Assembly: GCF_014206815.1 (NCBI RefSeq) | Contig: NZ_JACHNP010000002.1 | Span: 806,001 to 870,000 of the forward strand | Source of the DNA: Xanthomonas sp. F10 | GTDB taxonomy: Bacteria > Pseudomonadota > Gammaproteobacteria > Xanthomonadales > Xanthomonadaceae | Reading direction: 5' to 3' | Length of the DNA: 64,000 nucleotides | Shown: piece by piece, positions 46,576-59,470 of the stretch | How the letters are laid out: every line of letters starts with the position of its first letter | Numbering within the stretch: the stretch's first letter is position 1 | Notes under the pieces: model-generated | What the model was told of the DNA's origin: nothing | Databases searched by the model: none | The model's input: only the letters and a program-made list of their open reading frames with translations | Program-made: the position numbers and the translations under genes

Positions 46576-46583
46576 ACTGCGCT

Positions 46584-48968
<2,385 letters not shown>

Positions 48969-49105
48969 GGGGGAGGCGGCTCCAGTAGTGGGGGAGTGCG
49001 TCGCTGCATGCGCGCTCCCCTTGTCCCCTGGCGGATGCGGCGACGCCCGCTAGGGATTACCGGTTGATGTCAGCGGAGTCAATATTCCGTTAAACACGAC
49101 GCTGC

Positions 49106-49121
49106 GGTTGCAATTGCAACC
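49106..49121. promoter_or_regulatory. Perfect 16-bp palindrome upstream of the receptor gene
   Basis: GGTTGCAATTGCAACC is its own complement over all 16 bases. It lies 138 bases upstream of the receptor start at 48968 and is the most symmetrical site in the window. Likely a regulator operator; the protein is unknown. Confidence 0.55.
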
Positions 49122-49400
49122 ACCGCTGCAGGCATTGCGGCAGCGCAGATCCGCGGATTTGCCGGGGTTGTAGACAAAATGGCCGGGCACGCGCGACGGC
49201 GCGGTGCCTGCGCCGTGCCTGCGCGGGATCGTGTGCGCATCCTGCGTGACGCTGCGGGCTGCGCGGCCGTGAGTTGCGGGCCACGTGACCGCGGGCGTCA
49301 TCCTGTGGATTGACCGCGGCGGCGTTGCCATAGGTGGTCGCCAGCGCGCGGCTGGTCGTTTCAGCAACATCGTCCGCTTCGACGCGCTGTCGATGAAGTG

Positions 49401-49422
49401 TCGCGGCTGAAGCCGCTCCTAC
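49401..49422. repeat. Single REP arm
   Basis: TCGCGGCTGAAGCCGCTCCT, one arm of the REP family without its partner nearby. Confidence 0.8.
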
Positions 49423-49611
49423 GGGTGTCACCGCGTACGCTGCGGAGGCCAGGCCGGCACGTGCGGTGCGTTCGGCTCGTGCCTTGATGACGGGATGGAG
49501 AGGCACGCAGGCGACGGTGGTGACGAAGTCACCATCTCCAGCGGTTGTCGCTGGGTTGAGCCAGGGAGATGCCGTGCGGCAACGTCGTTCGCGTTTGGTA
49601 CGTTCGCGTTT

Positions 49612-49672
49612 CGTAGGAGCGGCTTCAGCCGCGACCCATGCACGATCGCGTCGCGGCTGAAGCCGCTCCCAC
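49612..49672. repeat. REP-type hairpin
   Basis: Left arm starting CGTAGGAGCGGCTTCAGCC and right arm TCGCGGCTGAAGCCGCTCCC (49651-49670), with a short loop containing CATGCACGATCGCG; same family as 17023-17090. Confidence 0.85.
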
Positions 49673-49714
49673 AAAAAACCTAGGCAGGCGACACGTCGCA
49701 ACCGATAAATTGCC

Positions 49715-49777
49715 GATCCCGAATCCCGAATCCCGAATCCCGAATCCCCAATCCCGGCCCCAATCCCCAATCCCCGC
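49715..49777. repeat. Tandem CCCGAAT heptamers, C-rich arm of the G-rich repeat
   Basis: Four to five CCCGAAT-type heptamers followed by CCCCAATCCC units. Minus strand has regularly spaced G-runs and hence G-quadruplex potential. Confidence 0.75.
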
Positions 49778-49781
49778 CCGC

Positions 49782-49810
49782 AAAAACAACGGCCCGGAAA
49801 CCCGGGCCGT
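49782..49810 (-). terminator. Rho-independent terminator of the receptor gene at 49855
   Basis: Minus strand: ACGGCCCGG, loop, CCGGGCCGT (49789-49797 with 49802-49810), then TTGTTTTT (49788 to 49781). A 9-bp GC stem plus U-run 45 bases past the stop; the best terminator in the window. Confidence 0.85.
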
Positions 49811-49854
49811 CGTCATGCCGCATAACGTAGGCGCCATCCACGCCCGGGCCGCGA

Positions 49855-52236
49855 TCACCAGCGGTAATTGATCCGCCCGTACACGTAGGCGCCGTTGAAG
49901 CCGTACGGCGAGTAGTTGCTGTACGGGAGCATGCCGTAGGTCGAGTTGATCAGGTTGGCGGTCTTGTCCGGGTACTGGTCGAACACGTTGTCCGCGCCCA
50001 GCGTCAGCGTCCAGTTGGTGCTCGGCTTGAAGCTGGCCGAGGCGTCGACCACCCAGTCCGCGCCGTAGGTCTGATCGCGCGCGGCGGTGGCCGAATTGCG
50101 CACGGTGAACTCGCCGTAGCGGGTGGCGGCCAGGCTCAGGTCCCACTTCGGCAGCTTCCAGGTACCGCTGAGGATCAGCTTGTCCTTCGGGTAGCTGTCC
50201 TCCAGGCGGCCGATCTCGTCGCGGCCCAGGGTGGTCTGGGTCGAGCCGATCGCGGCCAGCGCCTGCGGCTGGGTCACCGCATGGGTGATGTCGGTCTTGC
50301 TGTACCCATAGCTGGCGGTGAGGTCCAGCGTGCTGGCCGCCAACGGGATGCTGTAGGTGCCGACCACGTCGACGCCGCGGGTGCGGGTGTCGGCGGCGTT
50401 GCTGAAGTAGCGCACGCTGGTGACGTTGCTGTAGCCGAGTCCGCGCAGCTGCGCCAGCACGGCCGCGTCGTTGAGGTTGGACGACAGCAGGATGCGGTCG
50501 TCGATCTCGATCTGGTACGCGTCCACGGTCAGGTACAGGCGTTCGACCGGCTGCAGCACCAGGCCCAGGCTGTAGGACAGCGAGGTCTCGGCCTTCAGCG
50601 GCGTGGCGCCCAGCGCCTGGGCCACGGCGCTGTTCACCGGGAAGGTGCCGGATTCGAAGAAGCTGCCGTTGATGTAGCTGCTGGTCACCGCCTGGTACTG
50701 CTGCTGCGCCAGCGACGGCGCGCGGAAGCCGCTGGCGACGGTGCCGCGCAGCGCCACCTTGTCGGTGAACGCGTAGCGCGCCGACAGCTTGCCGGAGGTC
50801 TTGCTGCCGAAATCGGAGTAGTCCTCGTAGCGGCCGGTGAGGCCGGCGGAGAACTTGTCGGTGAGGTCGGCTTCCAGCCCCGCGTACACCGCGTAGTTGT
50901 GGCGGTCCGAATGCACCGCGTTGAGCGGCGCGAAACCGGCAAAGCCCTGCGCACCGCCGGTGGTGCCGGTGTACGAGGCCGGCTCGCCCGGCGACTGGTT
51001 CCACTTCTCCTGGCGGTATTCGGCGCCGAAGGACAGCGTCACCGGATAGGCCAGGCCCCACTCCAGCGGCTGGGTGAAGTCGGCGTTGACCGCGTTCTGG
51101 GTGTACTCCAGCGCGCCGTCGTAGAAGCGCCGCGGGCTGTCCGCGCCGAGGCTGTAATTGATGCTGTTGGCGGTGTGGAAATCGACCTTGTTGTAGCCGT
51201 AGTTGTAGCTGATGTCCCAGGCGAAGCCGCCGGCGGTGCTGCCCTTCAGCCCGGCGAGCAGCGAGCGGTCCTTGGAGTACTGCTCGATCTGCGGCACGTA
51301 GCCGTCGGGATACACCTGGGCCAGCAGCGCGGTCTGGCCGTTGTGGTTGCGCGAGCGGTAGAACGCGAACGAGGTGATGTCGCGGTTGCTGGCGATCGCG
51401 GTGGCATAGCCGGTGAGGTGGTCGCTGAAGCGGAACTCGCCGTTGGCCGAGACCGCGGTGGCGTCGACCTTGGGATCACCGTAGACGAAGGTGGTCTGGC
51501 CGATGCCGGGATAGTTGCCGGTGTTCGGCGCGGTGCCCTGGTACGGGCCGGCGCGATTGGTGGCGTCCTGCTGGCTGATCTGCCCGGCCACGTGCAGGGT
51601 CCCGCGGCCGTCGCCGAAGCCGACCCCGGCATCGCCGGAGAGTTGCGACTTGGCGCCGTCGCCGGCCGAATACTGGCCGTGCTCCACCGCCAGGCTGCCG
51701 CCTTCGCCGGCGCCCTTGAGCACGATGTTGACCACGCCGGCGATGGCGTCGGAGCCGTACTGCGCCGAGGCGCCGTCGCGCAGCACTTCCACCCGCTCGA
51801 TCGCGGCGATCGGGATCGCGTTGAGATCCACCGCCGAGGCGCCGCGGCCGATGGTGCCGTTGACGTTGATCATCGCCGAGGTGTGGCGGCGCTTGCCGTT
51901 GACCAGCACCAGCACCTGGTCGGGCGAGAGCCCGCGCAACTGCGCCGGGCGGATGCCGCTGGTACCGTCGGTCAGCGCCGGGCGCGGGAAGTTCAGCGAG
52001 GGCAGCGCGCGCGACAGCGCGGTCGCCAGTTCCGAGGTGCCGGTGGCCTGCAGCGCCTCGGGGGTGATGATGTCGATCGGCGATTGCGACTCGGCGACGG
52101 TGCGGTCGCTGACGCGGGTGCCGGTGACGATCACCGTGTCCAGCGTGCTGGGCGCGTCAGCGGTTTGGGCGAAGGCGGAGGGAGCGGCGAGGGCGGCGAG
52201 CACGGCGCTCGCCAGCAGCGACAACGGACGGTTCAT
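49855..52236 (-). CDS. TonB-dependent outer-membrane receptor (tandem paralogue 2 of 3)
   Basis: A 793-residue receptor with signal peptide (hydrophobic run ending AFAQ at about 24), LDTVIVTGTR, plug motifs SPIDIITPEALQATG, NFPRPALTDG, QLRGLSPDQVLVLVNGKRRH and EVLRDGASAQYGSDAIAGV, and a C-terminus GRINYRW. It resembles the next receptor downstream more than it does the upstream one, judging by the plug. Substrate unknown. A good terminator follows. About 200 bases separate it from the previous receptor; this gap has an inverted repeat AACATGCG...CGCATGTT. Confidence 0.92.
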   Translation of the reverse strand: MNRPLSLLASAVLAALAAPSAFAQTADAPSTLDTVIVTGTRVSDRTVAESQSPIDIITPEALQATGTSELATALSRALPSLNFPRPALTDGTSGIRPAQLRGLSPDQVLVLVNGKRRHTSAMINVNGTIGRGASAVDLNAIPIAAIERVEVLRDGASAQYGSDAIAGVVNIVLKGAGEGGSLAVEHGQYSAGDGAKSQLSGDAGVGFGDGRGTLHVAGQISQQDATNRAGPYQGTAPNTGNYPGIGQTTFVYGDPKVDATAVSANGEFRFSDHLTGYATAIASNRDITSFAFYRSRNHNGQTALLAQVYPDGYVPQIEQYSKDRSLLAGLKGSTAGGFAWDISYNYGYNKVDFHTANSINYSLGADSPRRFYDGALEYTQNAVNADFTQPLEWGLAYPVTLSFGAEYRQEKWNQSPGEPASYTGTTGGAQGFAGFAPLNAVHSDRHNYAVYAGLEADLTDKFSAGLTGRYEDYSDFGSKTSGKLSARYAFTDKVALRGTVASGFRAPSLAQQQYQAVTSSYINGSFFESGTFPVNSAVAQALGATPLKAETSLSYSLGLVLQPVERLYLTVDAYQIEIDDRILLSSNLNDAAVLAQLRGLGYSNVTSVRYFSNAADTRTRGVDVVGTYSIPLAASTLDLTASYGYSKTDITHAVTQPQALAAIGSTQTTLGRDEIGRLEDSYPKDKLILSGTWKLPKWDLSLAATRYGEFTVRNSATAARDQTYGADWVVDASASFKPSTNWTLTLGADNVFDQYPDKTANLINSTYGMLPYSNYSPYGFNGAYVYGRINYRW

Positions 52237-52322
52237 GAAAACTCCAGCAGGTGCCGAAACGGCAGGCGGGGCGCGGCGGCTGGCATGGCGGGCCGCGTCC
52301 CAGGGGCGTCTTATTATTTTTT

Positions 52323-52359
52323 AACATGCGTGCTGCGTCGCAGGATGCAAGCGCATGTT
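52323..52359. promoter_or_regulatory. Inverted repeat upstream of the middle receptor gene
   Basis: AACATGCG (52323-52330) and CGCATGTT (52352-52359), a perfect 8-bp inverted repeat separated by 21 bases, in an AT-rich interval (TTATTATTTTTTAACATG at 52310 onward) 87-123 bases before the receptor start. Candidate operator/promoter region. Confidence 0.4.
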
Positions 52360-52437
52360 CTTATTCCTTTACGTTCTAAGTCGCCCGCGCCGGAGCATGG
52401 CCGCGCCCCTGCAGCCATGCCGCGTTCCCTGGCTGTC

Positions 52438-54828
52438 TCAGAAGCGGTAGCTCACCCGCCCATACCAGTAGCGCCCGTTGAAGCCGAACGGCGATAGAGG
52501 CGAGTACTGCAGGCCGTTGGGGCGGTCGTCGTAGATGTTGTTGAGGGCGGTCCGGGTCGGGTACTGGTTGGTGACGTTGTCGGCGCCCACGGTGAAGGTG
52601 AGGTCGTGCCAGGCGTAGCTGGTGGACAGGTTGAGCAGCCAGCGCGCGGCGAAGGCCTGGTCCTGGCTGCCGTCGGCCTCGTCGCCGCGGCGGGTGATGG
52701 CGCCGTAGCGGGTGGCGTCGCCGTGCAGGGTCCAGCCGGCCAGGGTCCAGTCGCCGCTGAGCACGTACTTGGTGCGCGGGGTGGCGTCGGTCAGCAGGCC
52801 CTGGCTGGCGCGGCCAAAGTTCGGATCGGAGATCTCCAGGATCTCGATCTTGTTGTAGTTGGCGCTGAAACTGAGGTTGAGGGTGCCGGCGCGGTCGAGG
52901 TCGAGCAGGTAGTTGTTCACCCAGTCCACGCCGCGGGTGCGGGTGGTGGCGCCGTTGACGAAGAACTGCGCGGCGCTGACCTGGCCGATCGGTTCGGCCA
53001 GCGAGATCTGGTCCGAATACAGGATCTGGTCCCAGATGCGGATCTGGTACAGGTCCAGGGTGGCGTTGAAGCCGCCGCCGGGCTGCCAGACCACGCCGAC
53101 GCTGTAGTTGGTGGATTTCTCCGGGGACAGCGGCTTGGCGCCGAGCGCGATGGCCACCGGGTCGGAGGTGCGGTAGGTGCCGATCTGGCTGAGCACGCCG
53201 TCCACCGGCAGGGTCACCACCGAGGCGTAGTTCTGTTGCGCCAGCGAGGGCGCGCGGAAGCCGTTGGAGAGCGTGCCGCGGACGGCGAAGGCGTCGTTGA
53301 GCTGGTAGCGTGCCGACAGCTTGCCCGAGCGGGTGGTGCCGGCATCGCTGTAGTCCTCGTAGCGTGCGGCCACGCCGCCGGACAGGCGCTCGCTCAGGTC
53401 CGCTTCCAGGTCGGCGTACACCGCCTTGCTGTGGCGCTGGAACCGCCCGGCCACCGAAGGCGACAGGCCGGGAAACACCTGCGAGCCGCCGGGGTAGGGC
53501 GCGCCGGTCTCGGGGTTGATGGCGTTCGGGTCGAAGTAGATCGAGGTGGGCGAGCCGGCCACCACGGCGTACTTGTCCTGCCGGTACTCGGCGCCGAAGG
53601 CCAGGTTCACCGGGTAGGCCAGGCCCCAGTCCAGGGACTTGCTGAAGTCGGCGTTGAGCGCGTTCTGCTCGTTGCGGAAGCCGCCGGCGTTGAAGCGGGC
53701 CGGCGAGGCGCCGGTGCTCCAGTACAGGTTGGTGTTGATGGTGTTGCGCAGGTCGAAGGTGACGTCGTTCTTGCCGTAGTCGGCGGAGACGTCCCAGGTC
53801 CAGCCATTGTCGGTGCTGCCCTTGACGCCGAGCACGGCGGCGCGGTCGTTGGACGGGTTGTAGATCTGCGGCAGGTAGCCGTTGGGATAGACCGCCTGCA
53901 CGTTGCGGTCGCTGTTGTCCCAGGCGCGGTAGTAGCCGTTGGACAGCACCTCGCGGCGGCTGAAGTTGGCGTAACCGTAAAGGTCGACGTGCGGGGTCAG
54001 CGCGTAGCCGAAATTGACCAGCCCCTGATAGGTCTTGACCGCCGGGTCGCCGTAGCGCTCGTAGGGAACGCCGCTGGGGTTGGCGGCGCCGGCCAGGGTG
54101 GTGGCCTTGTCGGTGTTCTCGGCGCGATTGGTGTTCATCGCGTTCTGGTAGTTCCACGACACCCGCACCCAGCCCGGCGCCTCGCCGTCCGGCGCGCCGC
54201 CGAAGGCCAGGCCGTAGGAGCCGTCGATGCCGTTCTGCGCGCCGTCGCCCTTGTCCATGATGCCGCCGTTGGCCGTCACGCTGTTGCTGCCGGCCTTGGC
54301 GCCGTGCTTGAGCACGATGTTGATGACACCGGCGATGGCGTCGGAACCGTATTGCGCCGAAGCGCCGTCGCGCAGCACCTCGATGCGCGCGATCGCCGAC
54401 ATCGGGATCGAGTTGAGGTCGGCCGGCGCCGAGCCGCGGCCGACCGAGGGGTTGTAGTTGACCAGCGAGGTGGTGTGGTAGCGCTTGCCGTCCAGCAGCA
54501 CCAGCACCGCGTCCGGCGACAGGCCGCGCAGGGTCGCCGGGCGCAGCGCGTCGTTGCCGTCGTTGATCGCCGGGCGCGGGAAGTTCAGCGACGGCAACAG
54601 CTTGCCGAGCGCGCTGGCGAGGTCGCTGGCACCGGTGGCCTGCAGCGCCTCGGGCGCGATGATGTCGATCGGCGATTGCGATTCGGCCACCGTGCGGTCG
54701 GCGATACGGGTGCCGGTGACGATGATGTTGTCCAGCGTGGTCGGTGCCTGCTGGGACTGGGCGAGGCTGTTGGCGGAGGCGAGCGCGAGCAGGACGGCAC
54801 TGACGAGGGGGAGGCGGCGTTGCGTCAT
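52438..54828 (-). CDS. TonB-dependent outer-membrane receptor (tandem paralogue 1 of 3)
   Basis: A 796-residue receptor. Signal peptide ends ANSLAQ (about 23), then LDNIIVTGTR, plug motifs SPIDIIAPEALQATG, NFPRPAINDG, TLRGLSPDAVLVLLDGKRYH and EVLRDGASAQYGSDAIAGV, and a C-terminus GRVSYRF. It is the most divergent of the three tandem copies: the plug has LLDGK instead of LVNGK and a longer glycine-rich loop (GGAPDGEAPGWVRV). Start ATG 54828 (MTQRRLPLVSAVLLAL) fits the signal peptide; 30 residues in frame upstream are not protein-like. Divergent from the ABC-F gene. Substrate unknown. Confidence 0.92.
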   Translation of the reverse strand: MTQRRLPLVSAVLLALASANSLAQSQQAPTTLDNIIVTGTRIADRTVAESQSPIDIIAPEALQATGASDLASALGKLLPSLNFPRPAINDGNDALRPATLRGLSPDAVLVLLDGKRYHTTSLVNYNPSVGRGSAPADLNSIPMSAIARIEVLRDGASAQYGSDAIAGVINIVLKHGAKAGSNSVTANGGIMDKGDGAQNGIDGSYGLAFGGAPDGEAPGWVRVSWNYQNAMNTNRAENTDKATTLAGAANPSGVPYERYGDPAVKTYQGLVNFGYALTPHVDLYGYANFSRREVLSNGYYRAWDNSDRNVQAVYPNGYLPQIYNPSNDRAAVLGVKGSTDNGWTWDVSADYGKNDVTFDLRNTINTNLYWSTGASPARFNAGGFRNEQNALNADFSKSLDWGLAYPVNLAFGAEYRQDKYAVVAGSPTSIYFDPNAINPETGAPYPGGSQVFPGLSPSVAGRFQRHSKAVYADLEADLSERLSGGVAARYEDYSDAGTTRSGKLSARYQLNDAFAVRGTLSNGFRAPSLAQQNYASVVTLPVDGVLSQIGTYRTSDPVAIALGAKPLSPEKSTNYSVGVVWQPGGGFNATLDLYQIRIWDQILYSDQISLAEPIGQVSAAQFFVNGATTRTRGVDWVNNYLLDLDRAGTLNLSFSANYNKIEILEISDPNFGRASQGLLTDATPRTKYVLSGDWTLAGWTLHGDATRYGAITRRGDEADGSQDQAFAARWLLNLSTSYAWHDLTFTVGADNVTNQYPTRTALNNIYDDRPNGLQYSPLSPFGFNGRYWYGRVSYRF

Positions 54829-54918
54829 CGGGCGGAGACTCCAGTGGCTGGGGGGATTGGCGTGGGTCTGGCGATTTCCGGTGGGGGCGGGTGAATGCTG
54901 CAGTGCAGCGCGTGCCAT

Positions 54919-54932
54919 CGGATTGAAATCCG
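54919..54932. promoter_or_regulatory. Inverted repeat in the receptor/ABC-F divergent region
   Basis: CGGATT-GA-AATCCG, a perfect 6-bp inverted repeat about 90 bases upstream of the receptor start and 150 bases before the ABC-F start, in an AT-richer stretch. Possible operator or small hairpin. Confidence 0.35.
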
Positions 54933-55082
54933 TTTTTCACGCCGGCGCGTATACAAAAAAGGACCTGGGTCGGATTTTTGCGGCGCCCCGGAGGCGGCCC
55001 CGGACCGCGCCGGGTGGCCTCGCGGGTGGGCCGCCGCGGGCGAAGCGGCTACACTTCCGCCTCGCTAGCCGAGTGCCCTGCC

Positions 55083-56942
<1,860 letters not shown>

Positions 56943-57036
56943 GGCGTTGCGCTGCGGCGGCCAGGCGTGCCCCACGTCCGGCTGTCCGTCCCGTACTCCC
57001 GGCCCGCGTCGGTCACGCCCTCAGGGAGAGACGACG

Positions 57037-57552
57037 ATGATCAGCGGCAACATCCGCCTGGACGATTACCGCGCCGCGCAGCGCCTGCATTATCGATATC
57101 GCTTGCGCCGCGCGCTGATCGTGGTGGGTGTTGCGTTCGTGCTCGGCTTGGGGCTGCTGTTGTTTACCGCGCCCGGGTCCTTGGCGAGCATGCTGGGCAC
57201 GCTGCTGCTCGGGGTTGGCTGCGGTGGCCCGATCTGGCTGGGGCTGTGGTACGGCTGGGTGTTGCCGAGCAAGCTGTTGTTCCTCTATGCGCAGCAGGAG
57301 CAGCTGCAGCATCGCTACACCTATGCATGGGACGAGGCGGGCATCCGCATTACCTGGCCGAACGGCGAGGTGCGCCGCCGCTGGCGCGATTACGTCCGCT
57401 ATCGCGAGAGTCCGCAGGTGTTGCTGCTGTACCACGATGCGCGCGCGTTCGACGTGGTGCCGACCTCCTGGTTCGCCGATGCCGCGCAGCGCGATGCGTT
57501 CCGGCGGCTGGCGGCGCGGGTGGGGACCGGAACCGGCAGGCGCAGCGTGTAG
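57037..57552 (+). CDS. YcxB-like membrane protein
   Basis: A 171-residue protein with two N-terminal transmembrane helices (about 21-42 and 47-66: LIVVGVAFVLGLGLLLFTAP and a following GVGCGGPIWLGLWYG), then a PH-like beta domain (YAWDEAGIRITWPNGEVRRR..., YVRYRESPQVLLLYHDARAF), ending in FADAAQRDAFRRLA. This arrangement matches the YcxB domain (DUF) proteins, of unknown function. ATG 57037 is preceded by GGGAGAG about 8 bases upstream. Confidence 0.78.
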   Translation: MISGNIRLDDYRAAQRLHYRYRLRRALIVVGVAFVLGLGLLLFTAPGSLASMLGTLLLGVGCGGPIWLGLWYGWVLPSKLLFLYAQQEQLQHRYTYAWDEAGIRITWPNGEVRRRWRDYVRYRESPQVLLLYHDARAFDVVPTSWFADAAQRDAFRRLAARVGTGTGRRSV

Positions 57553-57994
57553 CAGGCGCCGCGGTTGCGGCCTGCGCTGCACATGCATGAGATGTGGATG
57601 TCCGTGCCTGGTTCAGGCACGGCGGGAGCGCGAGCGGGACCCCTGTGGGAGGGGCTTCAGCCCCGACGCCTCACCCCCCCCCCCAGCCAGCGGAAAGCTC
57701 TACCCGCAAGGGCGGTGGTCGCGCGTGGAGAGGCGCAACTCGGCTTCCAACAATTCGATCAACAGTGGAGGTGTTGGCTCATGTGTCAGACATTGCCAGC
57801 GATTCCCTCTCCCCGCGGGAGAAGGTGCCCCTAATGGTCGGATGAGGGGGCGGGAACCTAGGGAGTCGGAGCAGCCGGCCCTGCATGCCGGCGTACCCTC
57901 ACCCCAACCCCTCTCCCGGTGGGAGAGGGGCTTCAATCGCTTCTTGACGCGGCTCCAGGTGAGGCCAGAGCGCGAGAGCGCCGGTCTGTAACGC
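57553..57994. other. Repeat-containing intergenic region
   Basis: About 440 bases without a gene. It holds a divergent GGGAGGGGCTTCAGCCCCGA hairpin (about 57646-57665), a C-run (57671-57680) and one partial (57805-57832) and one complete (57895-57930) copy of the CCCTCACCCCAACCCCTC repeat. Confidence 0.65.
57895..57930. repeat. CCCTCACCCCAACCCCTCTCCC repeat with hairpin
   Basis: CCCCTCTCCC (57908-57917) pairs with GGGAGAGGGG (57921-57930) around a 3-base loop; same family as 30743-30780. It lies in the gap between convergent small membrane-protein genes. Confidence 0.8.
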
Positions 57995-58291
57995 TCAGGC
58001 GGCGGCGCTGGCCACGACCAGCAGGCCGCCGGCGATCGCGGCCCAGTCCAGCGGCGTGCGCGAGCGCAGGCTTTGCAGCGAGGGGCGGGCGGTCGGCGTC
58101 GGCCGCAGGCCGGCCTTGAGCGCCATCAGCGCCAGGCCCGCGGCGCTGAGCGCCCAATGCCATTCGCTGGCGCCGCCACGCAGAAAGTAGGCCAGATGCA
58201 GTACGCACAGGCAGCTCAATGCGGCTGCCAGCACGACGTCACGCGAGACCAGGCCCGGACGGGCGGTCAGGACAACACGGTTCATCAGCAT
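57995..58291 (-). CDS. Small hypothetical membrane protein
   Basis: A 98-residue protein with two to three hydrophobic helices (about 15-32 DVVLAAALSCLCVLHLAYFL, 40-55, and 80-96 LDWAAIAGGLLVVASAAA). The start at ATG 58291 is preceded by AGGGGG at 5-10 bases, a good ribosome-binding site; a longer frame upstream is less likely. I do not recognise a family. Confidence 0.6.
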   Translation of the reverse strand: MLMNRVVLTARPGLVSRDVVLAAALSCLCVLHLAYFLRGGASEWHWALSAAGLALMALKAGLRPTPTARPSLQSLRSRTPLDWAAIAGGLLVVASAAA

Positions 58292-58493
58292 GTTTCCCCC
58301 TGAACGGTGAGCGCCATCCCCGGCGCACATTGTCACTGCGACGAGGATCATATTTCGGGCCTGGACGGCCGCCAAGCGGCAGTGCACAAATTCTTCACAT
58401 TGCTGTCAGACCTTGCTGGTAGGACTAGCAAAGCACGTGCCGGACGGGCGGCGAGTGGGCTGGGGGCGCGACGTGCAGCGCTGGCGGCGCCGC

Positions 58494-59372
58494 TCAATCC
58501 GGGCGCAGCGCCTGCTCGGCCAGCAACCACGTGCGCAGGCGCCGCCCGGCGTCGCTTTCCGCGCGCGAGCGCAGCCGGGTCAGCCAGTAGCGGCCTAGGT
58601 CGATCCGGGTGGTGAACGGACAGACCAGGCGCCCGGCGTCCAGGTCCTGGGCGAACAGCCGCAGTGGCAGCAGGGCCACGCCGTGGCCGGCCGCGGCGAT
58701 GCTGGCCAGGGTCAGCGAGGCGTCGCAGATCGGGCCACCGGCCTGGATCTCGGGCGCACCGGCGGCCTGCAGCCAGCGCGGCCATTCGTCCAGCCGGTAG
58801 GAGCGCAGCAGGGTGGTCCTGGCGAGATCCGCGGGCGTGCGCAGCAGCGGTGCCAGCGCCGGCGTGCAGACCGGTGCGAAGGGGGCATCCAGGATCGGCG
58901 TGGCGCTCTGCCCCTGCCAGTCGCCGTCGCCGAAGCGGATCGCAAGGTCCAGGCCTTCGCCGGCCAGGTCGACCCGGTTGTTGTGGGTGTACACGCGCAG
59001 TTCGATATCCGGATGCGCGGCATGGAAGGCGTCGAGCCGCGGCAGCAGCCAACCGACCGCGAAGGTGCCGACCACGCCCACGCTCAGCGTCTCGCGATAG
59101 CGACCGCCAGCGAAGCGCTGCAGGGTGGAGGCGATGCGGTCGAAGGCCTCGGTCAGCACTGGATGCAGGCGCAGGCCCTCGTCGGTCAGGGCCACGCCGC
59201 GCGGCAGACGCTGGAACAGGAGCACGCCCAGGCGTGCCTCCAGGTGCTTGATCTGGTGGCTCAGCGCGGCCTGGGTCACGCACAGCTCGGCGGCGGCACG
59301 GGTCAGGTTCTGGTGCCGCGCCGCGGCCTCGAAGGCGCGCAGGGCGTTCAGCGGCAGGTGCGGGCGGGTCAT
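58494..59372 (-). CDS. ampR: LysR-family regulator AmpR-like
   Basis: A 292-residue LTTR whose N-terminus LPLNALRAFEAAARHQNLTR and HTH (about 21-55, AAAELCVTQAALSHQIKHLE) match the AmpR/GcvA group. The effector domain has the AmpR-like VGTFAVGWLLPRL, HNNRVDLAGEGLDLAIRFG and SLTLASIAAAGHGVALLP segments. It is divergent from a class A beta-lactamase gene with 98 bases between starts. AmpR normally represses or activates the lactamase depending on bound UDP-MurNAc-pentapeptide or anhydro-muropeptides, so inducible resistance is expected. Confidence 0.9.
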   Translation of the reverse strand: MTRPHLPLNALRAFEAAARHQNLTRAAAELCVTQAALSHQIKHLEARLGVLLFQRLPRGVALTDEGLRLHPVLTEAFDRIASTLQRFAGGRYRETLSVGVVGTFAVGWLLPRLDAFHAAHPDIELRVYTHNNRVDLAGEGLDLAIRFGDGDWQGQSATPILDAPFAPVCTPALAPLLRTPADLARTTLLRSYRLDEWPRWLQAAGAPEIQAGGPICDASLTLASIAAAGHGVALLPLRLFAQDLDAGRLVCPFTTRIDLGRYWLTRLRSRAESDAGRRLRTWLLAEQALRPD

Positions 59373-59379
59373 CGCCAGG

Positions 59380-59410
59380 TATCAATTCGGCTCATGGGTG
59401 CGATTCAATA
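59380..59410. promoter_or_regulatory. Imperfect dyad, likely AmpR operator
   Basis: TATCAATTCG (59380-59389), 11 bases, CGATTCAATA (59401-59410): arms match at 7 of 10 positions. It is the only AT-richer dyad in the 98-base gap between ampR and the lactamase gene, consistent with an LTTR site. Confidence 0.45.
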
Positions 59411-59470
59411 ACCTCGCTGGTGGGGGCGGGTCAATGCGGACATCATCCTGGCTCCCGACGGAGGTGGACG

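Larger units (their letters stand above)
48969..49854. other. Repeat-rich intergenic region between two receptor genes
   Basis: About 890 bases without a gene: a perfect 16-bp palindrome (49106-49121), a single REP arm (49401-49422), a complete REP hairpin (49612-49672), C-rich heptamer repeats (49715-49777) and a terminator (49782-49810). Frames in between are Arg/Ala-rich and unsupported. Confidence 0.7.

Noticed and set aside
57641-57680. GGGAGGGGCTTCAGCCCCGA hairpin and C-run as a terminator
   Set aside because: No U-tract; looks like a diverged REP arm rather than a defined terminator.
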